Shown one piece after another: positions 1 to 12,249 of a stretch of 64,000 bases of DNA. The position numbers and the translations under genes are program-made. Position 1 is the first letter of the stretch. Every line of letters starts with the position of its first letter. A model generated the notes under the pieces. That model made no database searches, had not been told where the DNA came from, and saw only the letters and a program-made list of their open reading frames with translations. The DNA comes from Hymenolepis diminuta (taxonomy: Eukaryota > Platyhelminthes > Cestoda > Cyclophyllidea > Hymenolepididae): contig CAADRB010000001.1 in the NCBI GenBank assembly GCA_900708905.1, positions 4,293,929 through 4,357,928 of the forward strand. The letters are read 5' to 3'.

Positions 1-37
1 TCCTTTCAACTGAATAGAATTAATGACAAAGAAGCTT

Positions 38-379
38 TTACTTTAAGCGATCTGCAACGCTCGAGGGTATATCTTCCTGGAAAAGTCGAGAATACTCATC
101 CGAGTCCCTCCGTTTCCTTAATTGATAGGGGTAAACGGCCGCGAATTCATCACCCTCCCCATAAGACGAGTCATCAGAACACACCGAAGCAGGTTGTTTT
201 CTTCGTTGCTGTTGGGACTCTGAGTGAGATGAGGACTGATTGGTTGACACGAGAGACAAGGGGGAGATTGAAGGACCACCGGCAGAAATCGGAGTGAGAC
301 AACTAGTGGAAGAATTCGACGAACAAGGCGGTACCGCTCCTTGTTTGTCCCTCCCTCTTTGCTCTTGGGTTAGAGCCAT
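38..379 (-). CDS. Unrecognised 113-aa protein
   Basis: Single open frame from ATG at 379 to TAA at 38. I do not recognise the family. The first 60 residues are rich in Ser, Pro and Gln. The C-terminal third is charged and looks more constrained, with an acidic stretch (SYGEGDEF), then YPYQLRKRRDSDEYSRLF, ending in ADRLK. No signal peptide or membrane segment is visible, so a soluble, partly disordered protein is likely. The start is supported by a candidate 3' splice site (gcacag) ten bases upstream of the ATG on the minus strand, which could be a trans-splicing acceptor. It lies 196 bp downstream of the stop of the Ser/Arg-rich gene on the same strand, so the two might be co-transcribed. The frame is used in a Ser-rich way that could arise by chance, so confidence is moderate. 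Confidence 0.5.
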   Translation of the reverse strand: MALTQEQRGRDKQGAVPPCSSNSSTSCLTPISAGGPSISPLSLVSTNQSSSHSESQQQRRKQPASVCSDDSSYGEGDEFAAVYPYQLRKRRDSDEYSRLFQEDIPSSVADRLK

Positions 380-575
380 TTTACTCTATCTGTGCAAAAT
401 GATACACGGAAGTGCCATTAACTCGTTCAAACCAGGGCAGAACAATCAAACAACATTCAAAAACAGAAGACAGATATGCAAAATGAAAAAGTGTAATAAT
501 TACAATGACATTTTGGTACACCAAAACCATTAAGAGAAAAAGGTGCAAATATATACAATCGCTAAGAAAGGTCTT

Positions 576-2624
576 TTACACTGTACATTCTTGGGAAGCA
601 GATTCGGGTTGAACTTTCGCTTGAGAGGTGGTGTCAACTTTCTTCTGTGAAGATGATTCGGGAGTTTTTGGGCCAGCACAATCATTTGAAGGCGAGGATC
701 GGTTCTTCGTTTCATTTCTTTTCTTCGGCTTAACATTATCACTTTTAGTTTCCCTTGAATTATTCTTCGAATTAGATGAAGCACTCTCCCTTTTTGATGT
801 TACGGCCTTCTTACCAAAAGATGGTTTTGATGCTTTAGACTCCTGAATCTTTGACTCCGATTTCCTCACATTTTCCTTATCTTTCTCTTTATTAGTTTTA
901 GAGTTGCTACTACATGGCCTTTTAGAATCGGGTTTCTTTGATTTTTCCGAATTTTTCGATCCAATAACTTTTGAGCTACTACTGGATTTCTTACTAGAAT
1001 CGAATTTTCTTGACTTATCCAATTCTTTCGAATTGCTTTGTTTCTTACCCGAAGTAGATTTTACATCTTTGTGGTTGCTAGAAGTCTTATGGAGTTCCTT
1101 CTCAACAGGCTTATTCGCCACTTCGGTGAACTTCTTCAACTGCTTCTTGGGTGAAGGGAACTTCTTTTTCTGTTCAGTACGCCGACGTTTAGTTCGCGAT
1201 GAATCCCTACTGCGATCTCTTTTAGGGGAAATGGAGCGTGAATGACGTCTTTTTCGCAAAGATGATCTCGAACGATTTCGTTTAACTGGAGACGGAACCC
1301 TGCTTTTTCGCACAGAACGCGATCGTGAATGATGACAAATGGAACGAGATTTTGATCGGCACACAGAGCGGGACCCAGAGCGTCTATGAGAGGAATGGGA
1401 ACGGGATCTTCTGTAGCGTTTCTCGGGAGACTTTGATCGTCTAGATTTTGAAGACCTTCGATTAGAATGTGATCTTTGAGGACTTCGCGATCTAGATTTT
1501 CGCTTTTCCAGAGATGAAGTTTCCTTTGAACTCCGATCCTTTTTAGAATCAACTCGAACCTTTGATCTAGAACGAGAGCGACGTTTAATGTCTGCCTTTT
1601 TGCCATCTTTACTTCGGGAAACCTTTTCAGAATTAGAGGGGAGAGCTTTTGTGGATTGTTCAGGATTGCTTTTACTTGCCTCAATCTTTGAAGATTTGGA
1701 AATCAAACTACTTTCAGAAATTTGAGATGCATTGCCCATCTGAGCAATGAGAGATTCAGATACGGTGTTAAGTGGATTAGATAAGTCAACAATGCCACCG
1801 TTTTGAAGTTCAGCCATAATTTCAAGCTCATCTTCTTTAGTGGGTTTAAATAGCTCCGTTTTAGTTTCGATTTCTGGATGTTTGGTCTTCGTGGGTAATA
1901 CACCTGTTCGAAGTGTACCAGGTCGCGACCGTTTATTGACAGATTTTATCCGAAACGATAAAAGTGAGCTATCTGGTTTCGAAGTTCCATCATTGACAGT
2001 TGAGGATCCGTTAGCAGGCGGTAATGGCGGAGGTGGAGGAATTATATTATTAAAACTTAAGGACGATTCATGAACAATATTATCTGGAGGCAGAGGAATA
2101 TTACTAACTGAATTATTTATAGGAGTATCTATAAAACTTTGAACGAGGTTTCCTATTAAATTGAAGTTAAAATATAGAAAACACAAACCTGGTAAAGGTA
2201 TAGCACCAATATCTAGACAATCACCCTTATCTTCTACCTCGCTAATAATAATAAAAGTTATAAATTATGGTCAACTTACTCAGTGGGAAAAGCAGGATCA
2301 TACTCCATATTGAGGTTAAAAGCGTCAACCACTTAGAATTAAAACCGGCCCGACGTCAGAAATATCTATTAAAACCTATGACGTGTTCACATATAAATAC
2401 ATACCATTCAATTGCTAATTAACTGTAAATTTTTATTACGATTTATTTAACATAATATAAATTCAGATTTTTGTATGTGTATGTATTACCTCAATTAAAA
2501 TAAACTAAATGGAACTCCGGTGTGTTGGTAATAATTAATTTGTTGACCTAAGATTAAAAAGTTTTATTATATACATTTTGATATTATATTACTCACCTGA
2601 GACATTACTACATTTGTAAGTCAT
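576..2624 (-). CDS. Ser/Arg-rich nuclear protein, probably splicing-related
   Basis: Four-exon model on the minus strand: 2597-2624, 2280-2331, 2189-2241 and 576-2152. The two short introns (2242-2279, 38 nt; 2153-2188, 36 nt) are GT-AG and keep frame. Joined length is 1,710 nt, giving 569 aa. The N-terminus is acidic (MEYDPAFPTD, then LDIGAIPLPG), followed by a proline run (IPPPPPLPP). Roughly residues 210-370 are a dense RS/SR domain (RSRSRS, KSRSRSPQRS and similar). The C-terminal 190 residues are Lys/Ser-rich and disordered. This composition is typical of nuclear-speckle SR-related splicing proteins, but no RRM or CTD-interaction domain is visible, so the exact family is open. The 28-nt first exon and its 265-nt intron are the least certain part: the acceptor (ttctaag) is weak, and translation could instead start at the ATG in exon 2 (MEYDPAF). 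Confidence 0.75.
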
Positions 2625-2700
2625 AATTTCGCTATTAACAATTTAATCACTTTTTAAATAATTTCTTCAATTTCTTTAAATGTCCACGAGAAAAAGGCAT

Positions 2701-2716
2701 AATAATAATAATAATA
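2701..2716. repeat. (AAT)n microsatellite
   Basis: About five AAT units in an AT-rich stretch. Confidence 0.8.
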
Positions 2717-3192
2717 CCAAACTCTAACTGAAGTATCTTGTCTGTCTTGATTAAGTTAAACATAATGCTAAAATTCTATTCCGGTTTTAATGGAAAACAT
2801 TATTTTTTGTCTTTCACGTTCTAATGAATTTACTACCGATATTTTCACATAACTATGATCTTTTAAAAATTTTTTTAAAGACACTTTAATAATGTCTTTA
2901 TCATAAAATATCAAGTTAACGCATTCTTTTTTTTTGAGAATGCATATAAAAGAAATTAAAACTGCAATACCTGTAGAATGCACATTGATACACAATTTTT
3001 CACAGCGCAATAATATTTTGTAATAATATATTGTTGTTGCAATCATATTAAAGCTGATACCCCAGCCAGGGTTATGAAAATCAGTCAGACCGCCAAATTA
3101 TTAATCGGTATATATAAGGAAAATTTTCCCGATTTTGAATTCCTTCCTAATATTTTGTTATTAGACTTGTATAGAAAAAAAATAAGTGGTTT

Positions 3193-3620
3193 GTAGCTAG
3201 CAACGGCAAACAACAGTTCAAAAAGGAGAACAGAGTTTTGTAGACCAAAGTGTATTGAATAAATCATTATGAGGATTCAAGAAAGTAAGCGGGAGATGAG
3301 GAAAGGAGGAAATAAGATGGATATATAGGAGCCGGAAATGACAAATGCATATCATCATGTATACGTGTGTATAAAAGGGCCTTTATATAACTTCATAGAA
3401 GGGGAATACCATAGACATATGGAATGGTTCCTGACATTGTTGATTGGGAAACTGAATCGTGCAGCATTTATTCAAGACCCACCTAATTAACTTATTCCGT
3501 TAATTAAAATAAACCATTTGAACACACACGATGGTTCTCCACAGTGAGCATGAGGTTGCAGTAGGGTCAAACACTTCAAGCACCACTGTGAGATCAAGAG
3601 AGTTAGGTATGAGAAATTAG
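3193..3620 (-). repeat. Family A LTR-like element, copy 1
   Basis: Read on the minus strand, this stretch shares an ordered set of blocks with 9103-9440: a block around gcttgaagtg and accatcgtg, then a TATA box (tatataaagg versus tatataaagc), then a pyrimidine-rich tract, then caatacactttgg, ending in a GCTAGC motif. Order and spacing are kept while the sequence has diverged. A promoter-like TATA inside a short dispersed repeat suggests a solo LTR or a TRIM-type non-autonomous retroelement. Boundaries are approximate and no target-site duplication was resolved. Confidence 0.55.
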
Positions 3621-3805
3621 TGATAACCTAGATAAAAATTTTTGAAAAGCACAGGGATTTATCCTTTATATTATATTAAGCTGTATGTGGTAACTTTCTT
3701 TCAGATTATAGCCTGTTAACTATAAGTTTTCTTAATTGAATTTGTTGCGGTGAAATTTATTAGATTATCATAAAAATAAAATACCTCTTTGTAAAAACGT
3801 TTGAC

Positions 3806-4110
3806 GAAATAAGTCAAGTCACTCATGTTGTCAGATCAGTTAAGAGGTGGTAGACAAGCCAACCCAGTTTATTAATTAGTAAATTAAGTTTACATACAAG
3901 ACATTTCTTTGTTAGACGTTAGACATGTCTCGTTGTCGATGTCTCGGTGTAATGATCGACATCAGTTTAGGTATCTATGTACAAACATGCAAACACACAG
4001 CGGGTCCGCCTGTGGACACCATAGTGGAGATCTTATCGACAGTCAGTCATTTCTAATCGCAAGGTGTTGATAGACATCTGCTGGCAATAGCACTCTTCGA
4101 TCATCATTAT
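3806..4110 (+). repeat. Family B dispersed repeat, copy 1
   Basis: Clearly homologous to 47520-47800 (same strand) and 56890-57180 (reverse strand). Shared landmarks are gtcagatcagtt, then tatacaa-like sequence, then catgtctcgttgtcg, acacacagcgg, gtggagatcttatcg and tctaatcgc-aggtgttgatagacatctgctgg. It has no coding capacity. The class is unknown; an LTR fragment or miniature element is possible. Confidence 0.65.
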
Positions 4111-5181
4111 TTCCTGGGACATAATTATCTTGACTTTCCTATAATAGCATGATAATGTTCAGATTTTGACCAATATACAATGTGTCGCGATATCGGAGGA
4201 AAATGTCAAGTCACTTATATCACTAGATCAGTTCGATCGCGATCGGGAAATCCACCTCACTTTTCTTCGAGAGAGGTTATTTAAGTCTTGCTGTCGATGC
4301 GTTATTATAGGCATTCGTTTGAGTACCGTTATGCACTCCTCCGAACTGCATGTGGTGAAATGGCGTTGGCGACAACTTGCCTTTCTGATGGCTAGGTTTT
4401 CAATAACATCTAATGTAAATATTAAGTCTCAAAGCTGACTACTCATCAATTGCGGGGTATTCGGAGTGTTTAATTTCCAACTTCAACCTCAAGTTCCCCT
4501 CCCTTGCTATCCTCGATCTGTTTAACTTATTTGGAGTGATTTAACCATTTATTTGAACTTGAGCGATTGTTGCCATATTTCAGTCAAGAGTCACCCAAAA
4601 CTTTTCATCTCCACATGTAAACACATTCACGCCACTGTCTACGACTTCCAAACCACCACTTTCTCTCCCAGCTCTCGTCCTGCTTTATCTAGCTTTTTCT
4701 TTGTCTGTCAAACGCTGCTGGAAATTCAATGAAGCAACGCTGAAACTGAATCAGTCTTCTTTCTTAATCTTAAAGTCAGTTACAAATCTGGTGACTCTTT
4801 CGAATGATTGCTTTCTGAGGCTCCGAAGAAAACTTTTGAATTAGTACATTGGTGCATTTGTACGGACTGAAAATACAATATCGTATTCTAATTAATAAGA
4901 AATTGTGGTTTTTAAGTATTTGACAGAGTATTTATCCCTATTAATTTTTTCCCGAAATATTGGACCTTACAGGTATATATTAATTATGTAATTCAGTTCG
5001 TTGTGCAAAATGTAAATATGTATTTGTTTTCATACTCGTAACGTGTAAGTTATAACTATATAACAATAAAAATATATCTGTTCAAAGTTGGCAACTTTGG
5101 GTTTTTTTGGACATAACAATATTGATAATGGATGACATCAATGGTGCCTTCTACTGTCCGCCGTTTTAGTGAATATTCAAC

Positions 5182-5385
5182 ATGGGGCGGCGTCAGGACA
5201 TTGAGTTAAAAAGAGAGGAGGTACGTGCACTTAAGGCACACGCTAGAGTAAAACCGGTGAATTTATCAAAAACACTATTTGAGCTGGTGGAATATATTAC
5301 TCAACGCGAAAGCAAAGACCCTCTTCTCTATCCCCCTAAAGACAATCCGTTCCGCGAAAAAAAAATCGCATGCGCCGTTCTCTAA
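5182..5385 (+). CDS. Heterotrimeric G-protein gamma subunit
   Basis: Single-exon 67-aa protein. It would pair with a G-beta subunit and anchor the dimer to the inner face of the plasma membrane during receptor signalling. Visible evidence: an N-terminal amphipathic, charged helix (IELKREEVRALKAHARV), the second helix (LSKTLFELVEYITQR), the family signature DPLLYPP...NPFREKK, and a terminal CaaX box CAVL. A terminal Leu predicts geranylgeranylation. Length matches the family (about 65-75 aa). The ATG is the first in frame and lies 12 nt after a ttttag acceptor-like site, so the mRNA may be trans-spliced. The animal gamma subtype cannot be assigned. Nothing next to it suggests a shared operon. 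Confidence 0.93.
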   Translation: MGRRQDIELKREEVRALKAHARVKPVNLSKTLFELVEYITQRESKDPLLYPPKDNPFREKKIACAVL

Positions 5386-5652
5386 GTAATCAGTTATTTC
5401 ATTTATTCACCGTTGCATTGTTTGTCTTTGATGCCTTATAATTTAAGCTCTTTCAGTACTCTTCATAGCTTTGCTTCTGGCAGTTTTCTTGTCTAATGCA
5501 TATCACTGCGCTCTCTAGGGAACTTGTCTTCCCAACTTCCCCACATCTGTTCTTCCTTGCGGACACTGTTTCTTCCATTATTATGTTCAAATAATAATAT
5601 TTTTAAATCTTTTGTCCTACTTACTTGTTGCTGAGTAGTGTTTGATCCATTG

Positions 5653-6614
5653 ATGGAATTTGTGGATAATAAACTGGGGGTATCGGTTAATTATCTTTTT
5701 TTACATAATTATTTATTTGGTTTGCTATTCTTAACCATTTATTTACTAGCTTCTCTGATTCTTTACATGTTCATTTATTTTGCTAGTCTTGCATTTCGTG
5801 AAGTGAAAGGTAGGCTTTAATACTTTGTAACGGATTTATTAAAAAATTACTAATGGTCCTCTCTTTGCTTAACTTAGTGATTCGTTAATATCCGGAAGAC
5901 GGATAGGAGGATTTTTTTATAATGTACAATTCACTCAGTTTGATACACAAATTAAGAATTCTTTATGAACCGATTTTTTTTATATTTTAGCTATAGGGTC
6001 TGGAATTCGCGACCTTTAATCTAACAGATTTACAAATTGTTACTTCAATTAGGTTAAGTTTGTAATCGATGAATAAAACTACTCATATGCTAGTCTGTGG
6101 ATGTTATTTCTATGTCAAAATTATCGATTGTAAGTGAATAACGGGTAATGCTATCGTTTGTCTATGTGCTGTTACATTTTTCAGTAGAATTAATACCTCA
6201 AACGGGTAAGGGAAGGGGAATTGGCTTAAAATTATGGAGATCATCGGGGCCTTTTTATGTTCTACAAAGGATGCACTATGACATTTAAAGGTTTCATTAA
6301 GGATGCGAGTTTGTGTCTCATTGTATTAGTATAATATTGAAGGTGCTAACGGTGAGAATTGCGTATAACTGGTTAAGAAGTTAACTGACTCTAAGTATGA
6401 CGAGGATTAGTAAAAGCATATTTTCTGATAACAGGTTCATAGGCTTGGTGGAGAACTGAGTTCAGTCAGTGGAACTATACAAATCCGATCGAATTAGGCA
6501 TCAAAATATTCTTTTGCAGAACCGATGATTTGCCTAAATCTAACGGGAGACAAAGCGCCTTCCAAAACAGAAAATCAGGGGTTGGGTTGTGTTGCGGTGG
6601 TTTTATACAATTGA
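5653..6614 (+). CDS. Tentative small single-pass membrane protein (two exons)
   Basis: I do not recognise this protein. Exon 5653-5809 opens with ATG and encodes MEFVDNKLGVSVNYLFLHNY, a strongly hydrophobic segment of roughly 30 residues, then a short basic end, stopping at a donor-like AAAG|gtaggc in phase 1. The best downstream acceptor is cttttgcag at 6511-6519. Joining there keeps frame and gives an 83-aa protein ending at TGA 6612-6614, with a short cytosolic-type tail. The same second exon is open to 6715 in another phase (TDDLPKSNGRQSAF...), which would need an additional small exon between them. The transmembrane segment and paired splice sites make it more than a random frame, but without a homologue this stays a hypothesis. 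Confidence 0.3.
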
Positions 6615-7369
6615 GAAATGATGCGAAAAATGAGAGTATGAAGATTTGCCGTCAAAAAGGCCAAGTTACAATACGCTCAGGTACATTGAGTATCCTTCGT
6701 CTAATGGACAATTAAAAATCATTGACGATTATGATAGTGTCGATATCCGGGTCAGAACGTACTTTCGGGAGACCGCTACAAATTGCAAAATAACTTGTTT
6801 TTTAAAAAAAATAAATATTTTGTATGGGATGTAAACTTGATAAGGGTAATTGAATTCCTGTCAACCCGGTTACCGGTGTGTCGTTTGTTTATCGCACAGG
6901 ACCAGGCGATATAGTTGCGACTTGTTAAGTGGTGCGGAACTGCATAATTTTTCGCCTAGTTCCCGTGTAGTCTTTACGAAATACTACCAACGAGGAGGAG
7001 TATGGTATTACCTTATTGTGATAAACTGAGGTACCTGTACATTGGAACTCGAAGAATTGAATAATACTAGTGATGTTTGTAGAGGTTTAATAATTTGCAC
7101 ACATACTGCATTAAGGAAACAGAAGTAGTATTGATGCACAAATTATGTAAAAAATGGGACAACTAAATAAGTACGTTATCGGGAAGGGTTACGACAGAAA
7201 ATAACCGAATTAATAACCTGAGTTTAAATTGTGCAACGAAGATCTTGTTGAGTAAAACTTACGACGCCTTCGTTATTGACTGGTCATACTCGCTCTCCAA
7301 AAGTATCAGAGTACAAAATAAAGGTTTATAAAGGGCGGACCTATATATTATAAAGATAAGGATGAGAGG

Positions 7370-7590
7370 TGAGTTCCCGTAGCTGAGTGGTCAACGTGCA
7401 CGTCTGCCAAGCCCGAAGTCACGCGATCAATGTCTTTTGGCGCATACCCAGTGACGTAGATGATCAGTTGCATTTGTTAGTTGTGATCAAATAGAGGTGT
7501 ATTAGAATGAGAGTTTCATAGAAGCTGCTCCAAGGTACCTATCTTCTATCCAAGCTAAGCCTTCCTTATGGGCCTGGGAAGCTGTGTAAT
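7370..7590 (+). repeat. tRNA-like SINE candidate, copy 1
   Basis: Starts with gtagctgagtggtcaa, close to a pol III A box, followed by gtgcacgtctgccaag and a degenerate B-box-like stretch. The downstream body contains gtacctatcttctatcc and atgggcctgggaa. The gcacgtctgc block recurs (minus strand) near 46100-46150 and 39060-39110, and the body block gtacctaag...atgggcctgg recurs at 52430-52475. It is not a functional tRNA: no closed acceptor stem is visible. Confidence 0.4.
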
Positions 7591-9036
7591 ACCATGATGA
7601 CCATTGAGGTAATACTATGGCTGCAGTCTGTTGAATTCGGTAGGGAGAAAGCTCTACCGTCAGGAAAGTACAAAATGCTGCATAACTCTAGATTCATGAA
7701 ACTGATTGACAACAGTGACGAGACTTCATTCCCAGCTATGAGCACGAAACACAGTAATTAAATAACCGTATACTCGAGGGATAATTTTTGTCTGGAGCAA
7801 CGAAATTGTTCTATTCTGCTTCTTATTGAGTATACGTTAATGTGGACCAACGTTGGCAAACCCTCGTGTTAAGGTTTGCATAGTTGTTTAGCACCTTTAA
7901 AACGATTAGGATTAGCATTGATTAATACAAGATTGAGTATAATTGATTAAATTTACTTAACGCGTCACACTTAGCCTAAATCATCCTCTCTTATAGGTAA
8001 AGATGTTAGTAAAGTAGCTATTGGTGGACCTTAAAATCCCTTGAGATATAATCATATGATATAAAGAGTCAAACTAGGCGATATAGAAATAGAACCCCAA
8101 CTTTCATATCAATCGCATGTTATCCCGAATTTCCTTATACAATATCATAGATTACATAGAATCCAAAATACTTCTATTTGATTCATGAAAATAATGCGAA
8201 AAGACTTTGATATTTTTTATCTATTAACACATTAATTGTCAAAATGGAAACACGCTAAAACGTTTGCCGGAATACCTCAATGATACTTATTTTAGTAGCC
8301 ACTATTTCCTACACCCTACGAGGCAATAAAATCATGATTTATGAAAAATAAACTAGGCGCAATGCGATATTTCTCATTTATTTCCCACAGAAAGCAAAAA
8401 AACTTATAACTTTTAATCATGTGGAAACATTTAAGCACACAAGAAGGACAGGATAGTTCGTTTTATTAGGAAGGAGTAGGACTGGGAGTCAGAAGAAACC
8501 TACTTCACCTAAGTTCCTGGATCATCAGTTCAACCGTCTCTTCAGTTTAAAGTTTGTTCGAACTTGCTTCATCTCATTATCATCCGCATTTGGAAAGTCA
8601 GAATGATATGATTTTATTTGATTTCGCAGCCATCCATTTTTCATACCCATCTGCGGGACGAATGAGTTAGTCTATTGTATTTGGGGTTGTGGCGATCGAT
8701 CCGCCAGTGTCTTCTCACCTCACTTTTCTTTGTAAGGAGTCGAAACCAGAGGGTTCACAATTAAAATTTCTATTTTATACATACCATTCAGTTGCAGCTG
8801 ATGTTCAATAATGTTGAGAAAATTATTCTTTGAGGGAATTAATATCCAAACTCCACCCTTTTCTACTGGTTACTTTAACAATAAAAATTTCGGTAAGAAG
8901 AGAGTTGCTGTAAGGTATAGTGAACAACCCTTTTGGATTGGGTTGTAACAATGGAGTGTGAACTGAACCCCCACCCTCTAATTTACCATCGCCTTTATTT
9001 TTTATGTCTTTTGGTGAGTATTTATCCTATCCCAAG

Positions 9037-9052
9037 ATATATATATATATAT
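9037..9052. repeat. (AT)n run
   Basis: Eight AT units followed by a T run. Confidence 0.8.
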
Positions 9053-9102
9053 TTTTGCTGCAGAGTAACACTGTGAACCGATCTTGATTGTAGAACCTAA
9101 GG

Positions 9103-9440
9103 TTATAGCTAGCCCTTAATGACAGCAAAGGGCATTTTCAAAAGTAGAATACAAAAAGTTACGCAAGCCAAAGTGTATTGTATAAACCAAGAGGAGAATT
9201 CTAGAGAGTGAGAGTTAAGGGAGGGAAGAGATGAGAGGGAATCGTAGGAACCGATAACTGACAAGCGTGTGTGCGCCTGCGTGGTATTTAAAAGTGGCTT
9301 TATATAGTCTATCTCTTAATTTGCTTATTCCGATAGTTAAAATAAGCCATCTACGTACGCACGATGGTTATCTATAGGGAATTTGAGATTACAATGGGGT
9401 CAAGCACTTCAAGCGCCACCGTAAGATCAAAATAACTAGG
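9103..9440 (-). repeat. Family A LTR-like element, copy 2
   Basis: On the minus strand it carries gcttgaagtgcttgacc, accatcgtgcg, a TATA box (gactatataaagcc), a CT-rich tract, caatacactttggc and a terminal gggctagctataac. Each block has a counterpart in copy 1 in the same order. It is the best preserved copy for alignment. Confidence 0.55.
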
Positions 9441-9979
9441 TCTCAGAGAGTAGTGATGACAGATAAAAATTTAGAAAACGCACAGGATTCACCCTTCAGT
9501 ATTTTCCAGTCTTAAGTTAGAGACCTTTCGAAATTATCTACCTATTCTCTATTTTCTGCAAATGGTTTCTAATTTGCCTCCCTTCCTTCTTGTTGTAAAA
9601 CTCATAATAAGCTAGTGGGGTGACAACTTCGGAGATACTATTTACCATACTCAATATCTTCCTTACACAATTTTAGGAGTCATTATAAAATACAATATTA
9701 CTCAATATTAATTCGCGATTTAGTTCGAGACTTTTTTTCATAATATGTTGATTCTTTCAGTTTTGATTGGGAGTGATACTTGAAAGCCAAATATGTTTTA
9801 ATACGGTCCAGTTGTTATCAGAGTTCAATTACTGCAATAAAAATCATTACTATTCCCATCTATATGCTTTTGGCAGTAAAAAATACAAATAAATCGAGGT
9901 AGCATGTTTAATTGCGGAAATAAATCGACCGGTGAAAGAGCTCATGAACATCGTAGACATAATTCCACCAATGAATCTA

Positions 9980-10215
9980 CATGTCAGTTCTTGAAATTTG
10001 AATATTACGGAGTGAAATCTGTTCTTCTCTAGAATTTAGAAAACTGAATGCTTCCATACTTCAAGCAAAGTAAGACTTCGTTACCTTCTTTTTCTTGGCC
10101 TCCTTACCCTTTTCAAAACTTGTTAGGCGCTTTTCCTATTCTCCCTTATTCAGATGCACTGCCATGGATAATAATAATACTAATAGCTATTGGGAATATA
10201 TTTAAATTCAGGATG
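9980..10215 (+). repeat. Dispersed repeat shared with 29.5-29.8 kb
   Basis: The blocks aatgcttccatacttcaa, cttctttttcttggcctcctta, ttttcaaaacttgtt and ccatggataataataa have counterparts in the same order at 29605-29775. The short open frame inside (10048-10239) is probably not a gene. Class unknown. Confidence 0.4.
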
Positions 10216-12249
10216 CATTGCTGGTACAGCGGTCAGTGATGAGTTAGAGATCAAGGGTCGAAGTAAATGGTCAACTGCAGTAACTGTGAAATGCGATATT
10301 CCTGCAGGACACCTTCTCTCTAACAAAGTCAAGTGCTGTAAACCCTCCCCTTAGTAGACTTTCTCAAAATGGGTAATTCAAAAAGCACATTTGCAGTGTC
10401 TGGGAATTCATGCAAAATAACAGCCCGTATTTAAATATCCTGCAGTAGTTGGTTTTGAATAGAATGAATTAGAGCCAAAGAGAGTTATGAACATCCATGT
10501 TCAATTACTTTTAAGAAGTATTTTGGAGAAATGAAATGGATGGTCTCAACAAATTCTAGAAAACGCTAATACATGTATAACAATCTGGGCTGAGTAATGA
10601 TAGTGCTGCAGAAAATGCTCAATACTTGTTTCTGCTAACCGTAAAATCTATCCATTTATCCCACTAAATTTTCAATTCCGACGTCCTCGTTGAGAGTAAT
10701 TCAAATGTTAGAAGATAGAATAGAGCGTGAACATTTCTACGCTTTAGATACGCATGAAGGGCTGTTTCACATAGCTTAAACTAACAGGTAATTAAAAAAG
10801 AACGTGCTCTATATCCCAAAATTATGATGAGATAAGAAGCTTATAAAATCGAAAAATCACCGCAAATCTGATGAGTAACAATTTAACAGAGAACTACAAG
10901 GTCCATAGAGAAAATTCTCAAAAACTAGGACTTTCATACACAGAATAGGCAGCCCAAAGTATAAAGTGACGGCTATATATTTATTATTCTATCCATATCT
11001 TTCAAATTAATTTACGTAAATAATCTCTAGATTAAATGGAGCTATTAATAGACACGAATAACAGTTAATTTTGAGCAGCTCCAACGTTAGAGGTTTAGTG
11101 TTGGTATATAAATGAACGTAGCTCATTGAGGTCTGCTAACGTATGAAACTGTAAGCAGACAGACTAAAAAGCTCCAGATGGTTTCAATGATGCAATATTA
11201 GCTTATACCAGCCCAACGCTCTGCTGAAATGAAGTTAGGAGTGAACAACCACCCATTCTTTAAAATCACCCAATTTCACATACTAGATTTCTTCTGGCAC
11301 CAAACACAACTTAGAGCTGGATCGTGAACTATCCGACCATAAAGATGCAAGAGGATTCGAGTCTCCGTTCATGAAAATCAGTGCAACTGTACCCCAACTG
11401 TAACGAAAACCGTTTTTAAATAGAAGTGAATTTCTTACGTATTCCGAGGACGGTAAGAACAAAGAGACGCAAATTGCAGCTCAAGTCCTTGAGATGCCCC
11501 CACTTTTCAGGACAAATTTTTATCTTCCTTCCTATCCGGTAAGTATAACATTTAAATGCGTCTTTATTTCCAATTCCTATTTGCAATAAAAAAACACTAA
11601 CAGATCGTTTTTTGGACTTAATAAACTGGTATATGTGTGCCGGCGAAGCACCTTTAATGCACTCATCCGCGAAGTCGACGACCATGGGCATGATGCCCAT
11701 CAGCCCTTGGTTAAGTCTGACTAATAAGTGTAATCATAGTTCGAATTTCTCACCAGAGATGCTCCATAATACTACTCTCTACCTAAGATGGGAGTTGGAA
11801 AATCCATCCCAAAACAGCTTTGGGAAATATTGGTATATGTGAAGATGATTTATATTCTTCCTATTGAACGCTGGAAAAGGACCAACCAACACCTGTCAAC
11901 TCCGAATATTAAGTTCTCAGATCCCGACGACTGCTCTTCGGCAGCCAATCTTCAGATGGAGATGTTGTTAATAGAACATAAATGAAAGTTTGTCAAGAAT
12001 ATACCTGCCAGTTAGAAGCTACTTTCGGACTGTTTTATTTATGAAAATGGTTTGCCTATTCTATAATAAGATGGTTAAAATGTAGATCTTGAAGCATCTT
12101 CAAGTAGCAAAAAGAGCACAAGTAGCACCAAGTTTTCTAAAATCTTATAAAAGAAGGTATCAGGTACAATGGGGAATTGAGAGGGGATGGTATACTTTGT
12201 ACAAAGTAGAAATTGGAATTAACAAAGGGGAGATAGAAGCGTTCTCTTC

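Larger units (their letters stand above)
2625..5181. other. Intergenic, repeat-bearing
   Basis: No convincing gene on either strand. It holds an AAT microsatellite at 2701-2716, a family A LTR-like copy near 3193-3620, and a family B copy near 3806-4110. A weaker family B-like stretch runs from about 4186 to 4260, starting with a match to the motif gtcaagtcact...agatcagtt. The open frames here lack splice or composition support. Confidence 0.6.
6716..12249. other. Gene-poor, repeat-bearing region
   Basis: No supportable gene in 5.5 kb. It contains a SINE-like copy (7370-7590), an (AT)n run (9037-9052), a family A copy (9103-9440) and a repeat shared with 29.5-29.8 kb (about 9980-10215). One minus-strand frame at 11416-11700 has a slightly GC-richer start but no splice or family support. 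Confidence 0.6.

Noticed and set aside
1136..1684. 182-aa frame within the SR-rich exon
   Set aside because: Shadow frame created by RS-codon repeats of the real gene.
2768..3046. 92-aa minus-strand frame
   Set aside because: AT-driven composition (Ile, Lys, Tyr), no splice sites in register and no domain.
11416..11700. 94-aa minus-strand frame starting MGIMPMVVDFADEC
   Set aside because: Start region looks coding and is GC-richer, but the frame degenerates after about 40 codons and no neighbouring exon or family could be found.
11681..11703. Short perfect palindrome atgggcatgatgcccat
   Set aside because: Isolated, with no second copy and no nearby gene that it could regulate.
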